From the NCBI GenBank assembly GCA_008802785.1, contig VUYT01000019.1, forward strand, positions 1 through 64,000: 64,000 nt of DNA, given 5' to 3'. Made by a program: the position numbers and the translations under genes. Shown in pieces: positions 22,882 through 38,871 of this stretch (the first letter of the stretch is position 1; every line of letters starts with the position of its first letter). This DNA comes from Symmetrospora coprosmae (lineage: Eukaryota > Basidiomycota > Cystobasidiomycetes > Symmetrosporaceae). The notes under the pieces are model-generated. The model did no database searches. It was not told the origin of the DNA and was given only the letters and a program-made list of their open reading frames with translations.

Positions 22882-25800
22882 TCAGACCGTCATCGCATCG
22901 ATATGTTCATCGACGTGTTCTGTCAAGGCCTGCAGAACAGGGGTTCAGCCAAGGTGTGCTCTCAGCCCGTCGAAAGCCGTCCTACTCACTGCATCCGATC
23001 TGAACACCCGCGTACAGCCTCCCTGCGAGGAAAGCCGGCCCCACTCGCACAGCTTGACCAAATCACCTGGATACTCTTGCGAGTCGACCGCGAGCACCGC
23101 AGCATTCGAGCTCAGGCTGGACCGTATGCCCTGCGAATCTGATGTGTTGAGGAGATCCTGGCTTCCGCCAGCTTCAATGCCGGCGGAAGGGCCAGTCGCA
23201 GTGGTCGTGGTGATGGTCGTCTGTTCAGTCGTCTCGCCGCTCGTGTCCTCCGCAGCGACCACGGTTCCTACGAAGGGCGCTGGGAGAAATGGTCTCGAGA
23301 GATCTGCTGCGGTCGCCACGTTTGCGATGTGTAGCACGCGATCAACAGCCTCGACATAGGTCACTGCAGCTTGGGCATCCGGAGACTCCGCAGGCGGTGG
23401 CCCAGGTGAGATGGTAGCGAGTCCGCCAACAAGGAAGCCAGCCTCTACGTCGTCCGGATAGAACGGCGCAGGTGCCGCGAGATGGCGGATAGGAGGTGTC
23501 ACGCCGCCATTAGCTTCGCGAAGAGCTTGCAGTGAGTTCTGCTGCGAGAAGGACTGCTGCAGCGCCTCATCCTCGCTGCTGGACGTCTCCGAGTCGTCAT
23601 CGCCGTCAGAGCCCGCGAAATCGCCATCATCACTCGTGTCTTCCTCTGTCATCAGACCCGCTTCGGCATCGTGTCCGCCAATGGCGCCGAATGTCACTCC
23701 GCCATTGCCCAGTGATCTGGCAGCTGCAGCTTGAGCCAGACGAAGCTCCTCCTTGGCCAGCAGCTCCTCTGCGAGCGCCGCTTTCGTGCGCACGACGTCG
23801 GTCATCCGCGCAGCTTCGCGGAGATACTCCAGCTCGGCATTTGCCTTCTCCAGCTCCGCTTCAGCGCGGCCCTCTTTCGCCCCGTGGAGGAGCGCGACCT
23901 GGGCCAGACCCGTGGTGAGCTGCTGCTTCAGCAGCGCAAGCTCTGCGGCCATGGTGCTCTTCTCGCTTTCGAGGGCCTCGATGCGCGCTACCGAGCGCTG
24001 GAGGATCTCCTCCCGGTTCTCGGCCTCCTTGCGCAGCGCTGCATTGCGCAGCATCTCATTGCTGAGGCTACTCATGAGATCTCGGTTCGATTGCTTGAGG
24101 TCGACCATGCTGCGGCGGAGGCCAGTGCTCGTCTGTAATGCGATGTTGTCGGCGCATACCAAGTCAGCCACTTGAGAATCTGATGTCCTGCCAACGAGAC
24201 CTGCAGCAGCCTTTGGCTCACCGCACTAGCTCCGCCTGCCGGAGTTGCAGATTCTCGCTTCTCTAGCCGCCATTCCGGCTTGACCATGTCTAGGATGATA
24301 TACCAGCCGCCCTCCCCTTCATCAGCGGCGAGGTCCTCGATGCGGATGATCCAGTTGGGTCGAGCGGTCAGCGGTACTAGCAATAGCGCAATCACGATTT
24401 CAGCTTGGAAGTCCTCCGCCTGCTTTGGAGATTATCACTCACGCTCTGAAGCGATGTAGTATTCGGGTGCCTCGAGGAAAGTAAGGAGGTCGTTCTTCAT
24501 CTCGTCCGTGAGTAGACCGCCAGTCTTGATCTTGGCTCGGGCGAGAGGCGCCCGATTAGATGTCTCGGTAACCTTGCTCGGAAGCGATACGACTGCGCCT
24601 ACGACTGCTCCGGACGCCGCACCAGGAGCAGCACCCGTGACCTCGATGATGGGAAGGGCGCTTTGCACGTCGGTGCTGGACGCCGTGATGGTTTGCGGTG
24701 GCGCTGATGTCGAGGGTGCAGGCGCCTCTGCGAGAGTCGTGGTTGGTACGGGCGCCGCTGGCATAGCGGCCTGAGGCGGCCGCGGCTGCGGCTGCGACTG
24801 CCCTTCAGCCTGTGCCTGGGTGGACCCGCCCGCACAGCCATCCTCGAAGAGAGTAGGCTCCTGGTCGTCACTGTATGGCTCCTGGACTTGCACAGCTGGA
24901 GTCGGGGTCGTCCGGCTTGCGCTAGCTTCGGAAAGTCTGGCTCTCGCAGCGGCCTTGGCCTTCCTCGCTCGTGTGGTAGGCGCAGGCGGCTCGCCGGCCA
25001 TTGCCCTACGCAGCTCTTCGCGTACATCAGTCTGGTCCCGCTCGTACTCGGCATCCTCGTCTGTTGCAAAGCGCCGGTCTTGCGCGCGCTGTGCGGCTGC
25101 ATCGAGAGCGCCCGCGCTAGCGCGGCCGTGTCGAGGAGCAGCGGTAGGCGGCGAGGAGAACTGCACGATGCTGTCCTGGCTTGGCTGAGGAGGCGGAAGA
25201 TACGGAGCAAAGGTCGATGGGCGTGGCGGCGTGACACGTCGGAGTGGCCGGGAGGGACCGACTGCGGCCTGCTTGTCTTCCTGCGTTGGTTTCGGACGCG
25301 GCTTCTCGATATTGGCCGCAGCCAGGCGGGAGCCCGGTGGGCCTGAAGCGATGCGGCCTGCGGGACGCCGGAAAGGCGATGTCTGCCGCGGCTGTTGCTC
25401 CTGCGATCTTGGCGGGTCGGACTGGGAGTGCCGCTGCCTCGTCTGTCGCAGAGGCGGCGGGAGGGAAAGGTCCTGCTCGCCAGGCGAAAGCGACCTAGCT
25501 GCGCCGTCTTGACTGTAGTACGGCTGCTGCGAGTCTGGCACGATGACGGTCGAGTCGTTCTGTTCTGAGCGGGACCAGCCCGTCATCTGCTGCCCGGCTT
25601 CGGTGCTGGGATAGTGCGGCCAGCCGTCCGAGTCGACACCTGCGATCTTCTGCACGCCATTGCGCGAGAAGATGGCACCTGGCGGTGTCGCCTCTCGCGC
25701 TGCACCATCTCCTCCTTTCTTACGGAAGCGCGGCAAGGGAGCCTCGCTGGCTTGCGGCTGATGGCCGTTCTGATACGCGCTGATCTTGGCAGCGGCGGAG

Positions 25801-27902
25801 GCGGCTGCAGCTCGGGGCTGTACGGCAGATCTAGACGCGCTTCCGCGCTGCTGTCCTATCGTACTGACGGTGCTGGGGCCGGCTGCTGCATCTCCTCGCC
25901 GTTCGGGCGACGATGCTCTGAAGCTCGCTCTTTCCCCTGCAAAGCCCTGGCTTGCTCCCTGCTCGACCATAGATTCCTCGGGCTGCTGATACGAAGGCTC
26001 CTTATTTGCTGAGCGGGCGGGCGCCCTCTTCCTGGTGTTCCGTCCAGAGGGGGCATTGGCAGGTCCGCTTGGGCCGCGGACGATGGTGGCTTCAGACGTC
26101 GAAGCGGTCTTGGGCCGCAGCGAGGCCGGCAGGAGTGCTGGCTCTGCCTGCGAGGCGGCTGGAGTGCCGTTGGCTCTTGACCGCCGCGCCTGCTGCTGAT
26201 GCGGCTTAGTCGGACCCGTCCTCGATGCGACAGCCATTGAGTTGGCTTCCGGGACTGGAGAGGGCGATCTCGAAGTTTGCTCTGCTGTCCGAAGCGGCGG
26301 CACTGGGATATCTCCCCGGCGGGCAGCTTGACTATAGGCCAGCAGCGGGTCCGGCTCCCGGTCGAGCTCGCCCGAAACGACTTCTGCCGTGTCTGGGTCG
26401 TCCGACTCCTCCTCCTCGTCTGGCCGCTGCTGCGGCCCGCTCTGCGAGTCTGACACACGCAGACTCGATCCCTCCGCATCCTGCGTTCCTCCTTCTTGAC
26501 TCTCTGCAAAATTCTCGTCGTACGGTACTGGCAGGTCGTATGCCTGAGGTGACGCCGATGTTCCTCTGCCCTTCAATGGACTGCCTCGCCGAGCTGGCGG
26601 CCCCACGCTGCCTCTACCACGGAAAGCTGGGGTTCCACGCTTCTTGGTGGTACCGTTTACACTGCCAGCCGCTTCTGCTGTACCACCCCGCATGTCCTGC
26701 TCGCGAGCGATCTTCTTGGCTGTCCGGGGCGAGTCCGCAAAGGACTGCTTCTCCTGTAGGCTCTGCGAACTTTCGCCGACCTCGTCTGGCTCCGGATCCG
26801 TGATTCGAGGTCGCTTTGCGGGCGCAGGAGCCGACTGGCGCCTGTTGACCGGTCTGCCCTGCTGACTCTCCTGCTCTTGCGCCTGCGACGGCAGCAGCGC
26901 GTTAACAGACTGCGAGCCGATGGAAGTGGAGTAGTCCTCTCCGGTCGTCTGAGTAGCCGACTGGGTTGAAGGACGGTATGACTCGCCCGACGCGGGCATG
27001 GAAGCGCGCTTCCGCTTGTTGCTCGCAGCGGCGGCCGCGGCTGAGCCGTTGCGCAGCTGCCGGCGGGGCTGCCGCGGGGGTGATGGCTCGTAATCTGGCG
27101 AATCCTCCTTCCGCCCCTTCCCTCTCCGTTTTCCTGCCGGGATTGGCGCTTCGTCGTCGTCTTCCTCCTCGTCCTCCTCGTCGGACGCCTTCTCTGAAGG
27201 CTCGGAGATGGCCGAGACGGACGAATGCGTCGCGATGGAGGCCGATCTCTCTCGCAGCGCGGGGAGGGAAGCCTGCGTCGACTCGTCGTACGTCGACTGT
27301 GTCGGCTTCACTTCCGACTGGGACTGGGACTGCGAGGGCGAGTCGCGCAGCCTGTCGAGCTGATCCTGCAGCAGCTTGGCTTCCGCCGCCTGGGCGCGCA
27401 TGATGTCCTGCTTCTGCATGAGCTGCTTCTCGAGGCGTTTCTGCTCGTTCACGTCGATCGTATGCTGCCTGAGGCGCTTCTGAGCTTGCCACTCGCGCCT
27501 GAGCGACGCGCTCACGCAGTCGTACGGTTCCTGCGGGCATGTCGAGCAAGCACGAGAGGGTCAAAGTTATGGAGGGAGCAGGGAGGATCGCCCAAACCTG
27601 ATCCTGTGCAGGCGGAAGCTCGGCTCGGCTCGACTCACCCAGGTCGGCTGCCATGGCTCTCCCTTCTCTGGATCCACGCCCTCCCACTCGATGTAGTACA
27701 TGGATCTCTTCTCATTCTCGGCGAGGATGGACTGCGGGGTAAATGTATATTGCGGGCGGGGGTGCACGGTGTCAGCGTCTCCGTCTCCGTCGTCCTTGTC
27801 CTGCACAACAACCCTGGAAGCTCGTCGGGCTCCGGGGCGCACCTTGACGGGGAAAGCCTGCGAGTCTGGCTCCGGCTGAGAGGCCTCCTGCGAGGACGCC
27901 AT
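22882..27902 (-). CDS. large chromodomain, coiled-coil and C2H2-finger protein
   Basis: Minus-strand exons 27902-27639, 27530-24443, 24376-24227, 24179-22990 and 22929-22882 give 1579 residues. A chromodomain-like module sits at residues about 52-95 (MYYIEWEGVDPEKGEPWQPTW, then EPYDC after splicing), where aromatic residues could form a methyl-lysine cage. A charged coiled coil follows (about 95-150). Then comes some 900 residues of Ser/Pro/Gln-rich disordered sequence with basic patches. A compact region (about 1080-1165, including RPNWIIRIEDLAADEGEGGWYI) follows, then a long coiled coil (about 1190-1300). The last exon completes a C2H2 finger: C-x9-C in exon 4 and H-x3-H in exon 5. A role in histone-mark reading is inferred. 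No SET, helicase or shadow domain was seen. The short introns at 24377-24442 and 24180-24226 are the weakest joins. Confidence 0.75.
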
Positions 27903-28523
27903 GGCGGGCGTATTCCGCCGTCGTCGTTCTCTATCTGAATGTCGTTAACTAGTTGCTGTTCGAGCTGCAGCCATGTGAAATATTGTTGACCGTGTTGACC
28001 GGAAGCCGAGCTGCAGTGCTCTCGTGCACGCTTTCGGACGGACGGACGGACGTCGACGCTTGCCTTAGGCTGCTGGCCCTGCCCCTTGGATAGAGCAGGG
28101 TACACGAAAGCGAAGCAGCAGAGGGATGAGACCATGGCAGATACAGGTACATGAATATTCTGAGTATGTACGACTATAGCACTTTCTTATAGTTGATGGC
28201 GTGGCGTGGTGCCGTGCAGGACGCTCTCCGCATCCACAGTCATCAGCTCACACAGTGCTGCAGCCAGCAGCCAGCAGCAGTGCAGCCGTAGCATCATCAG
28301 GAGCAGGAGCAGGAGCAAAGCACTGTCGTATATCGTTAGTGTAGATCTCGCAAAGCTTGCACACTCTACCCAAGTGGAACGGATGCCAGCCGTACATCTT
28401 CTGCCTTCTGCTGCCTGCCTGTCAGCCGCATCTAGCCGTCATTTTCCTGCTTCCCCCCGCTGCCTTCGCATGCTCTTGCCTCCCTCACTACGACTGATAC
28501 CAGCACGCACGCACACACGCACG
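27903..28523. other. divergent promoter region
   Basis: Between the chromodomain gene (-) and ribose-5-phosphate isomerase (+). It contains imperfect CAG/AGC and AGGAGC repeats near 28255-28320. An in-frame ATG at 28382 could extend the isomerase by 47 residues. Confidence 0.4.
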
Positions 28524-29994
28524 ATGAGCAGCACAAAGCTCGCAGCACTGACCATGGCGCCGTCCCTGGCGCAGGTCGCGACGGGCGGAGGGATGGGGCC
28601 GAGCACGGGGTCCGGCGGCGGCGGCAGCCTAGGCGGCTCGCGGGGAGGATCCAAAGCAGGGTCGCGCGCGCAGAGCTTCAGCGCGTCGCATCAGCACATG
28701 AACAAGGCAACAGTCACATCGACCCCGCTGCCTCCCGTGACGCTCAAGATCGAGGCGGCCAAGCGCCTCGCCGCGTACGCTGCCGTCGACGAGCACGTCA
28801 AGCCCGAGCACCGCGTCATTGGCATTGGGAGCGGGACAACCGTGCCCTACGTTGTCGAGCGGATAGTGCAGCAGGGCGAGGACCTCAACGCGGATGTGCG
28901 TCGCGCCCTGCGCCATCTACAGCATTCCATCCCCCTCGTCAGGACGCTCCGTCTGAGGGGAAAACTCTCCGGCTGATATGATCTACACACGCACACACTC
29001 TCTCTGCGCCCGTCTTTTCTGCCCCTTCCCCTGACGACGTGCACACAGCGCTGGTTCGTGCCGACCGGCTTCCAGAGCAAGGAGCTCATCGTCAAAGGCG
29101 GCCTGAACCTGGGCGACGTGGACCAGTTCCCGTTGATAGACGTGACGCTCGACGGGGCGGACGAGGTCGACGACGCGCTGAACGCCATCAAGGGTGGGGG
29201 GGCGTGCCACCTGCGCGAAAAAGTGCTCGCAGAGGCCGCGACCGAGTTTGTCCTCATTGCCGACGCGCGCAAGAACAGCAAAGTCCTGGGAAGCATGTGG
29301 AAGCAGGGCGTCCCCGTCGAGGTCGCACCGTTTGCGTGGGCGAGCGTCCTGCAGAAGCTGCAGAAGATGGGGTGCGAACAGCCAAAGCTGCGCATGGGCA
29401 AAGGTCAGTCTGACCTGATTCGGTGCTCGAATAGAAGCCATCGCCTCCCGCTGTCGTCGCCAAGCTGACTGCTAGCGATCAACGCCTTTCCACCTTTTTC
29501 ACACGCGCTCCCCGGCATCCAGCGAAAGCGGGGCCAGTCGTGACGGACAACGGCAACTTTGTCATTGTCAGTTCCGCAGCTCAGTGCAGCGTGCTCCACC
29601 TTGCGCTTGGGTACGAGCTGATTCATCGTTATGATGCCTCCCCGCAGGACGCCGCCTTCAGCGAATCGTACATGCTCGAGCCAAAAGAGCTGCTGCACCG
29701 GATCAAGATGCTCACGGGCGTGCTCGAGGTCGGGCTGTTCTGCGACATGGCCGTCGCTGCCTTCTTTGGCCTCGAAGACGGGACCGTCCTCGTGCGGTAC
29801 CCGAACGGGGTGCGCGCGGCTTTGCTCGCACGTCGTGCTGCTTGCAGACGCGTCCCGGTGACTGACCGATGTTTTTGTGCATACGACTGCGCTTGGTCCA
29901 CTCTTACTACATCACCTCTTCGCAGAAACCGGAAAAGAAGATTGAAACGGTGCCGGGTATTGACAACGACGTCATCTCTGACAACGACTCGTAG
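28524..29994 (+). CDS. RKI1: ribose-5-phosphate isomerase A
   Basis: Interconverts ribulose-5-phosphate and ribose-5-phosphate in the non-oxidative pentose phosphate pathway, cytosolic. Exons 28524-28895, 29049-29403, 29523-29566, 29648-29809 and 29926-29994 give 333 residues. The RpiA signatures are all present: VIGIGSGTTV (phosphate loop), DVTLDGADEVD (catalytic Asp region), IKGGGACHLREK, and VTDNGNFVID formed across the intron at 29567-29647. The core starts only at about residue 75. The N-terminal extension is Gly/Ser-rich (GGGGSLGGSRGGSK) with a possible basic, mitochondrial-like character if the upstream ATG at 28382 is used. The ATG at 28524 was preferred because it directly precedes the extension and no intron is needed. 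Confidence 0.93.
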
Positions 29995-30504
29995 CCTGCT
30001 GCCCGCGACCCCAACCTTGCGCCCTTCCCTTGTAGCCTCTTGAAACACGCATACAAGCCTTTGGCTGAGCACCTTGCCAGCCTGACGTGCACTTCAGCTG
30101 TTGTAGTGCTTCCCTGGGACCGCGATGGTGCTTTTTTGCCACTGGGTGATTCTCCATCGGCCGCAGCTGCCCGTGGTTGCGGACGCTCGAGAGCGCAGAC
30201 GGCCGGACGGTCATTCAGGGTCACCGCGCGCGCACTGAAGCACGTCATGCGTGAGATGTTGCTGCTCTTCTGTTGGCTGCTTGACTGCAGACAGCTATGT
30301 ACTGTGCCCCGTTGTGCCTGGGCTGGACCGCTCTTGCCCTGCCTCTGTCTCCCCCGCGCGCGCGCTCGCGCCCTCCCTCCTGTGCATTCTATTCTGTCTG
30401 GGTCGCCCCTCCCGCCCATCTCTCGACTCTCCCCGCCTGCTGTTCTGACCGGTCGAAAGCAGGACTGCGGTGCATCAGACCATATCAGATCAGATTTCAC
30501 CAAC
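29995..30504. other. intergenic
   Basis: Between co-directional isomerase and calcineurin genes. Pyrimidine-rich toward the right edge, as expected for a leader. No other feature seen. Confidence 0.4.
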
Positions 30505-33861
<3,357 letters not shown>

Positions 33862-34385
33862 GTGCTGGGCACCAGGTCAGTTCTCCACTCGCACCGTCGC
33901 GTCAGTACCGCTCGTAGCATGCCGTAATCAAGATCTCGCCCTCTCGGAGGAGGATAGTCCGTAATCGTTACCCGGAACAGGTCAAACTGTGCAAGATCAT
34001 CTCCACATCACCTCATCGCATCATTCAATCCTCGCCTATTTAGCTTCTCCCTGCGCGTCGTTCTTGACGGCTGCAGAACCTCATTTTCTCTGGTGAAGGG
34101 ATGCGCGCGCATGCACGCTTCTCTTGCACTTTTGTACACGCACATGATAGCAGTAAAAGCACGTTCGCATCCGTGCGATCTGTGGTGTACCATACCCCTG
34201 CTGTCTCAGAGTAATGCTGCCCTCACTTTGGCCTGCACCTTGCTGGCCTTTGCCGCCCTTCGAGATCCGCGCTTGCGCTGCCAGGCTCGGAGCGCTGTCA
34301 GTGTCGTCCCCTAGCCCAGCCGCTCTTCGCTGACCTTCGGACAACATCGCCGAAAAGGTACATCTCCCCGTAAAGACGGCCCACA
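33862..34385. other. intergenic
   Basis: 3' region of calcineurin A and promoter of the phosphatase that follows. Nothing else recognised. Confidence 0.4.
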
Positions 34386-36724
34386 ATGGCGGCGCGACAA
34401 CGAAAACGTGGAGCTTCGGGCTCCTTGCCCAACTTTGACCCCATCCCGAGTGGCTCGCGAAGTGCGCCAGGCGCGGACGCACCTCCGAACGGCTCTACGA
34501 GCTTCGGATACCCGTCCAGCGTACCAGCGTGGGCTCGCCCCGTGTCTGCGACAAGTCTGAAGAGCCAAAAGACAGCCAGCAGCGCGACTTCTCGCTCGGC
34601 AAGCCCTGCTCTGGATGATCAGGCAAACGGGCAGGACCTGCACCAGGAACAGGGTCCCATCCTCGCGCTGTCGGCAGGATGTCAGCCGGACGAAGTATAC
34701 CGCGTCACACTGCCTGCATGGCGGTATACTCTACGGAAGTGGTTGGTGCACAGCCTGGAAGGCGAGACGCGCATCCTGGCGCGGATGCAGGTGCGTCCGG
34801 CGCCTTGGCAATTGGGGACCGCCGAACGACCGAATGGCCTAGATCTGATCCCGTTACGCATCCACAGAAAGCGACCAGCGCGCAGTTCTGGGACTCGTAC
34901 TTCATCTGGAGCTCAATATTCGGGACTCAGTGAGCTCCGCAAGCCCTGCGCATCCGAGCCGATTGACCCCGCTGAAAGCACTCTCTCTCGCGCACAAACG
35001 TTACGCAGCTCCGCATTCATGATCTGCTTGCCCATGTTCTTCTGGTTCGGCCACTATGAGCAAGGGTTGGCGTGAGTCTTCAGGGTCCGGCTGCGTCGGC
35101 CGCGGCACCAGCTGAGGTCGGCTGCGACTGCCATGTACGGCCGCGTCATCCGCAGGCTCGTGAACCTCCTTTCCGCTGGGGTGTATCTCTCATCCTTCGT
35201 GAAGGCAAGTGCACGCCTTGCTAGCCCAGGCCCCGGCTATGCTTACAGATATGCGAATATGCAAACAGGATCTGCTCTGCGTACCTCGACCGTATACGCC
35301 GCCCGTGAACCGCTTATCCATATCGTCTCACGGTCTCGAGTATGGCTTCCCCTCAACACATTCGACGAATGCCGTTTCCATCAGCCTCTACTTCGGCAGT
35401 CTCATTTGGGCAACTTCGCCAGCCGGCTTGACGCTGCCTGGTATTGTTGGACTGGCGGTTTGCACCATATACGCGACAAGCGTGGTCGTAGGGAGTACGT
35501 CGGTGGTCTGACGATGTGCCATCAGTGTGTTTGGACTGATTTGATAATTTCAACCCAGGATTGTACTGCGGTATGCATAGCATGGTCGGTAAGCGGACGA
35601 TCTCGTCGACCTTCGATTTGGAGATACATATACTGAAGCAGAAGTGACAGACTGTGCGGCAGGATCCCTTCTGGGCTTCCTGATCTGGTACGCCAATCTC
35701 CTCTTGAGCCCCCACCTGGCGTCTTTTCTTTCCACATCGGGTGCCACCGGTAGGTCCTTATGCATCAATGAATCACCACTTATGCTACTTCAGCTGATAT
35801 TCATCACTACTCCTCGACAGTTCCGTGCATTGTGGTCCCCCTCTGTCTACTGGTCGTCTCCCTTCACCCAGAGCCCGTCGACGACTGTCCGTGCTTCGAA
35901 GACGCCATCGCCTTCATCGCCGTTTCTGGCGGCGTCTGCCTGGGTATGTGGGTTCGATGGACGCGCAAAGCCTTTCCAGTGACGTCTACGCAAGGGGACA
36001 TCTCGGCTGTCCTCGGCTCGAGCGAGAACGCAAGCTTCCAGTTGGCGGCAGTCTGGGCCGGAGCAGCGCTCGTCAAGCTCGTGCTTGGCGTAGCCTGCGT
36101 CTTTCTCTGGCGACTCGTGGCCAAGAAGTCACTCCAGAAGATCCTACCGCCTCTGTTTCAGGTTTTCCAGCCAATCATCAGTCTGCCGCGCAAGGGGTAC
36201 GAAGAGTCTGGGTGAGTCTAGCTTGACACTTATGCTGCTAACACGGAAGTCGGTGCCTGACAGCAGCCGGCTGCCTGAATCAATCCAAAGCGCATTTCGG
36301 CAACCTGAGCAGAACCCTCATATGCTACCCATTCCGTCGGTCCTTGATCTAACCGAGCTTGGCGCTTCCGGTGAGGACGGTGCCACGTCGCGCTCTGCTT
36401 CGCCTGCGATGGGTCAGCCAGCCGCGATACAGCAACAGTACCTCAATGTCATCGGCACTACATCACGCCGCCCTGAAGACAAGGCCGGCTCTGTCCGCAC
36501 AACGGGGATCAGGGTGAAAGCGCTCAAGCAGGTGCATTACGATGTCGACGTGCTCACAAAGGTCGGCGTGTACAGCGGGATCGGCTACATCGCAGTGTGA
36601 GTCTCGCAAGCATTCCGTCGCTCTGGGCCCAGAAGAGCTTCGAAGGTTGACATGGCCTGACTCGGCCCGCATGTCCAGTGTATCGCTTCCGCTTCTTTTC
36701 CTATATGTGGGACTAGACGCTTGA
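34386..36724 (+). CDS. LCB3: sphingoid long-chain-base 1-phosphate phosphatase (Lcb3/Ysr3 type)
   Basis: ER membrane PAP2-family enzyme that dephosphorylates dihydrosphingosine- or phytosphingosine-1-phosphate and thereby sets sphingolipid signalling levels. Ten exons give 567 residues. All three PAP2 motifs are present once spliced: K-x6-RP in KDLLCVPRP, PSTH in GFPSTHSTNAVS, and R-x5-H-x3-D in RLYCGMHSMVD, the last assembled over two introns. Several hydrophobic spans surround them (for example FMICLPMFFWFG, SLLGFLIWYANLLL and the final PLLFLYVGLDA). The 95-residue N-terminus is Ser-rich and disordered, followed by PAWRYTLRKWLVHSLEGET, typical of this subfamily. One intron (35205-35268) uses a GC donor. 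Identification is firm. Confidence 0.93.
35205..35268 (+). other. GC-AG intron
   Basis: The exon ends AAG and the intron starts GCAAGT, otherwise a perfect donor, and ends AAACAG. Removing these 64 bases joins FVK to DLLCVPRP and restores the first catalytic PAP2 motif. No GT donor nearby does so. Confidence 0.85.
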
Positions 36725-36949
36725 CCAAAACTTACTTGTAACAAGCTCAACCTACTTGTACGGGGAAATGGCAAACGCTCCTCAAAAAGGAAAAAAGGAT
36801 ATCCTCTCTCGCCTTGCCTTGCTTGAAGTACAACATCAGGTGATAGGCTCTGAACTGGATCCCTGCTCCAGCGATACCTGAGATCGCTTCTATACTTCGC
36901 CTCCCAGTCCGTTCGCCTCTCTCCCTCCCATCTCCTTAGACGTCTCTCG

Positions 36950-38871
36950 CTAGCGTCTATCTGGCAAATCTATCAACACGCCGCTCCTCCCTAATCCAAA
37001 GTCGCTATTGCTGCTACTACTGTCGTCAAATAGTGATCTGTCCGGTACGCTTCCTGATGATGCATAGCCGTTCGCAGCGAAGGCAGGGCTGCTTTTCGTG
37101 TCTGGCGTAAACGTCTTGCCGGACGGTTTCCTCTGTGATGCAGACGAGACGCGCCTATCGAGCCCGTTGCCACCCGCTCCTCCAACGTGCTTGCCGCCGG
37201 GCGAGTCGTGCTGTCCAATGCTGCTCTGGTGCTGGCGAGGCGGCGACTGGGGGACCCCGCCGGCGGGAGTAGCCAGTAAAGGCAGATTGACGTCCGAGGC
37301 AGAGTGCGAGGGCTGCTGCATCCCACTCATGCCGATGCCAGTCCCGCGCAGGCGGTCCTCGAGCGAGTCCCCACCCTTCCGCACGGCTTCCCACTCGACG
37401 CGCACGTACACCCATATCCAGCGTCGGGTGACCTCGAGGAACTCGAGCATGAAGATGCCCATCTCGATCTCGTGGATGCTGTGCAGGTGCGAGCTGAGCT
37501 TGAGGCTCCACGTGAAGCGGAGGATAAAGTCGAGCGCAATGATGAGGTAGTAGATGGTCGTGTCGGGCAGGAGGAGGATGCGCCGCAGCACAGTCCCCGA
37601 GCCGCCGCCGTGGGCCCCAGCTAGCCGTGAGGGGAGCAGCAGGTGCAGACCCCAGTCGTTGGTGATGTCCCACCAGAACGAGAAGAGCGAGTTGACCAGG
37701 ACCGAGAGCACCCATATCCGGAAGAGTGCAGTGGACGAGAGGAAGCTGGCGCTCTCTGCTTGTTCGGCTCCGCCGTCGTGGTCGTGCGGGTCGCCGAACT
37801 TGCCTTGCAGGGCAGAGAAGAAGATGACGGGAAAGGCAGAGGCGTACTTGCACGCGTTGAATAGGGCCCGCTTCTTTGGCGAGGCGGGGGTTGAGGAGGC
37901 TGATGTGGGCGCGAGGAAGATCGAAGGTGCGTGTCCATGCCCGTAGACGTGCGGAGCTTGTGCTGGAGAGACGGCAGGCGTCATGATGTACTCTGCCATG
38001 CATTGCCTGAAGCGAAAGACGTATGGCAGGCTGGGCGAATGGGAAGAGGATGGGCTGGGCCTCAGCACGCTACGAATAGGTAATGCTCCTGGCGTCGAGA
38101 GAGCAAAGTCCCGCTCACGCTATCATGACGGGGACGCCGACGTCGCGTATACTCGTGCCCCTGCTCAGGACATCGTCTTCGGCAAAGACGATCGAGCAGA
38201 GACAGACCCAGACATCGCCTCCGACTTTGGCAAAGGACGTGAGGATATCTGCGAGGATGACATCGCAGAAGGGGACGGGTCTGAAGATGCCTTCGAGGAC
38301 TGTCCGGCGCAGGGATCTGGGGGGCGGGGGGAGAAAAGCAAGAAGGGCTGTCAGAACGCGGCTTTTGGCGGTCAGCGAGTCGATGCTAGCTGCAGAGGCC
38401 GGCCCCCTACCTCAAGAAGAGCTTCCTCTCGTGCTGCTTGATCTTGTCGAGAGGCAAGACGAGGAAGGCGAGTGCGGCGGCTATGCTCAGGCCCGATACG
38501 AGGCGTCCGACTGGGGCATCCCCGACGCCTCCCGCGATGAACTGGAATCCAAGCACCCAGCACAGGGCTGTCCAGGCTGCATAGAAGGCCGCGAGCTGGT
38601 AGACGCCTGGGTAGAGCTTGCTCGGGTGGACGTGCTGCCCCGTGGTGTCGCTGCGGATGTCGAGGATGGCGCCCGTATCGATGCCGAGGATGTGCAGGAC
38701 GTGGAGGTTCATTGCCCAGCAGAGGATGCCAAAGCTGACGAGGACGAGGATCCTGAATGGCAGCGGGAAGTGCGACGAGAAGGTCGAGGAGTAGGCGTCG
38801 AGGCCCACAGAGGCCGCGACCGCGGCTGGGTCGAGCTCGCCTGCGCCTGGGACGGCAGCAATGTCCAACAT
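36950..38871 (-). CDS. ERD1: ERD1-like EXS-domain Golgi membrane protein
   Basis: Family members act in the Golgi, where yeast Erd1 is linked to luminal phosphate recycling and retention of glycosyltransferases and ER proteins. Minus-strand exons 38871-38411, 38316-38119 and 38060-36950 give 589 residues. The N-terminus has spans FRILVLVSFGILCWAMN, YQLAAFYAAWTALCWVLGF and LSIAAALAFLVLPLDK. The conserved EXS core follows: ILADILTSFAK...DVWVC, YVFRFRQCMAEY, KYASAFPVIFF, WVLSVLVNSLFSFWWDITND and LEVTRRWIWVYVRVEWE. The C-terminal 140 residues are Ser/Gly-rich and disordered, an extension beyond the yeast protein. No SPX domain is present, which separates it from phosphate exporters such as Syg1. 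Convergent with the LCB3-type gene. Confidence 0.88.
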
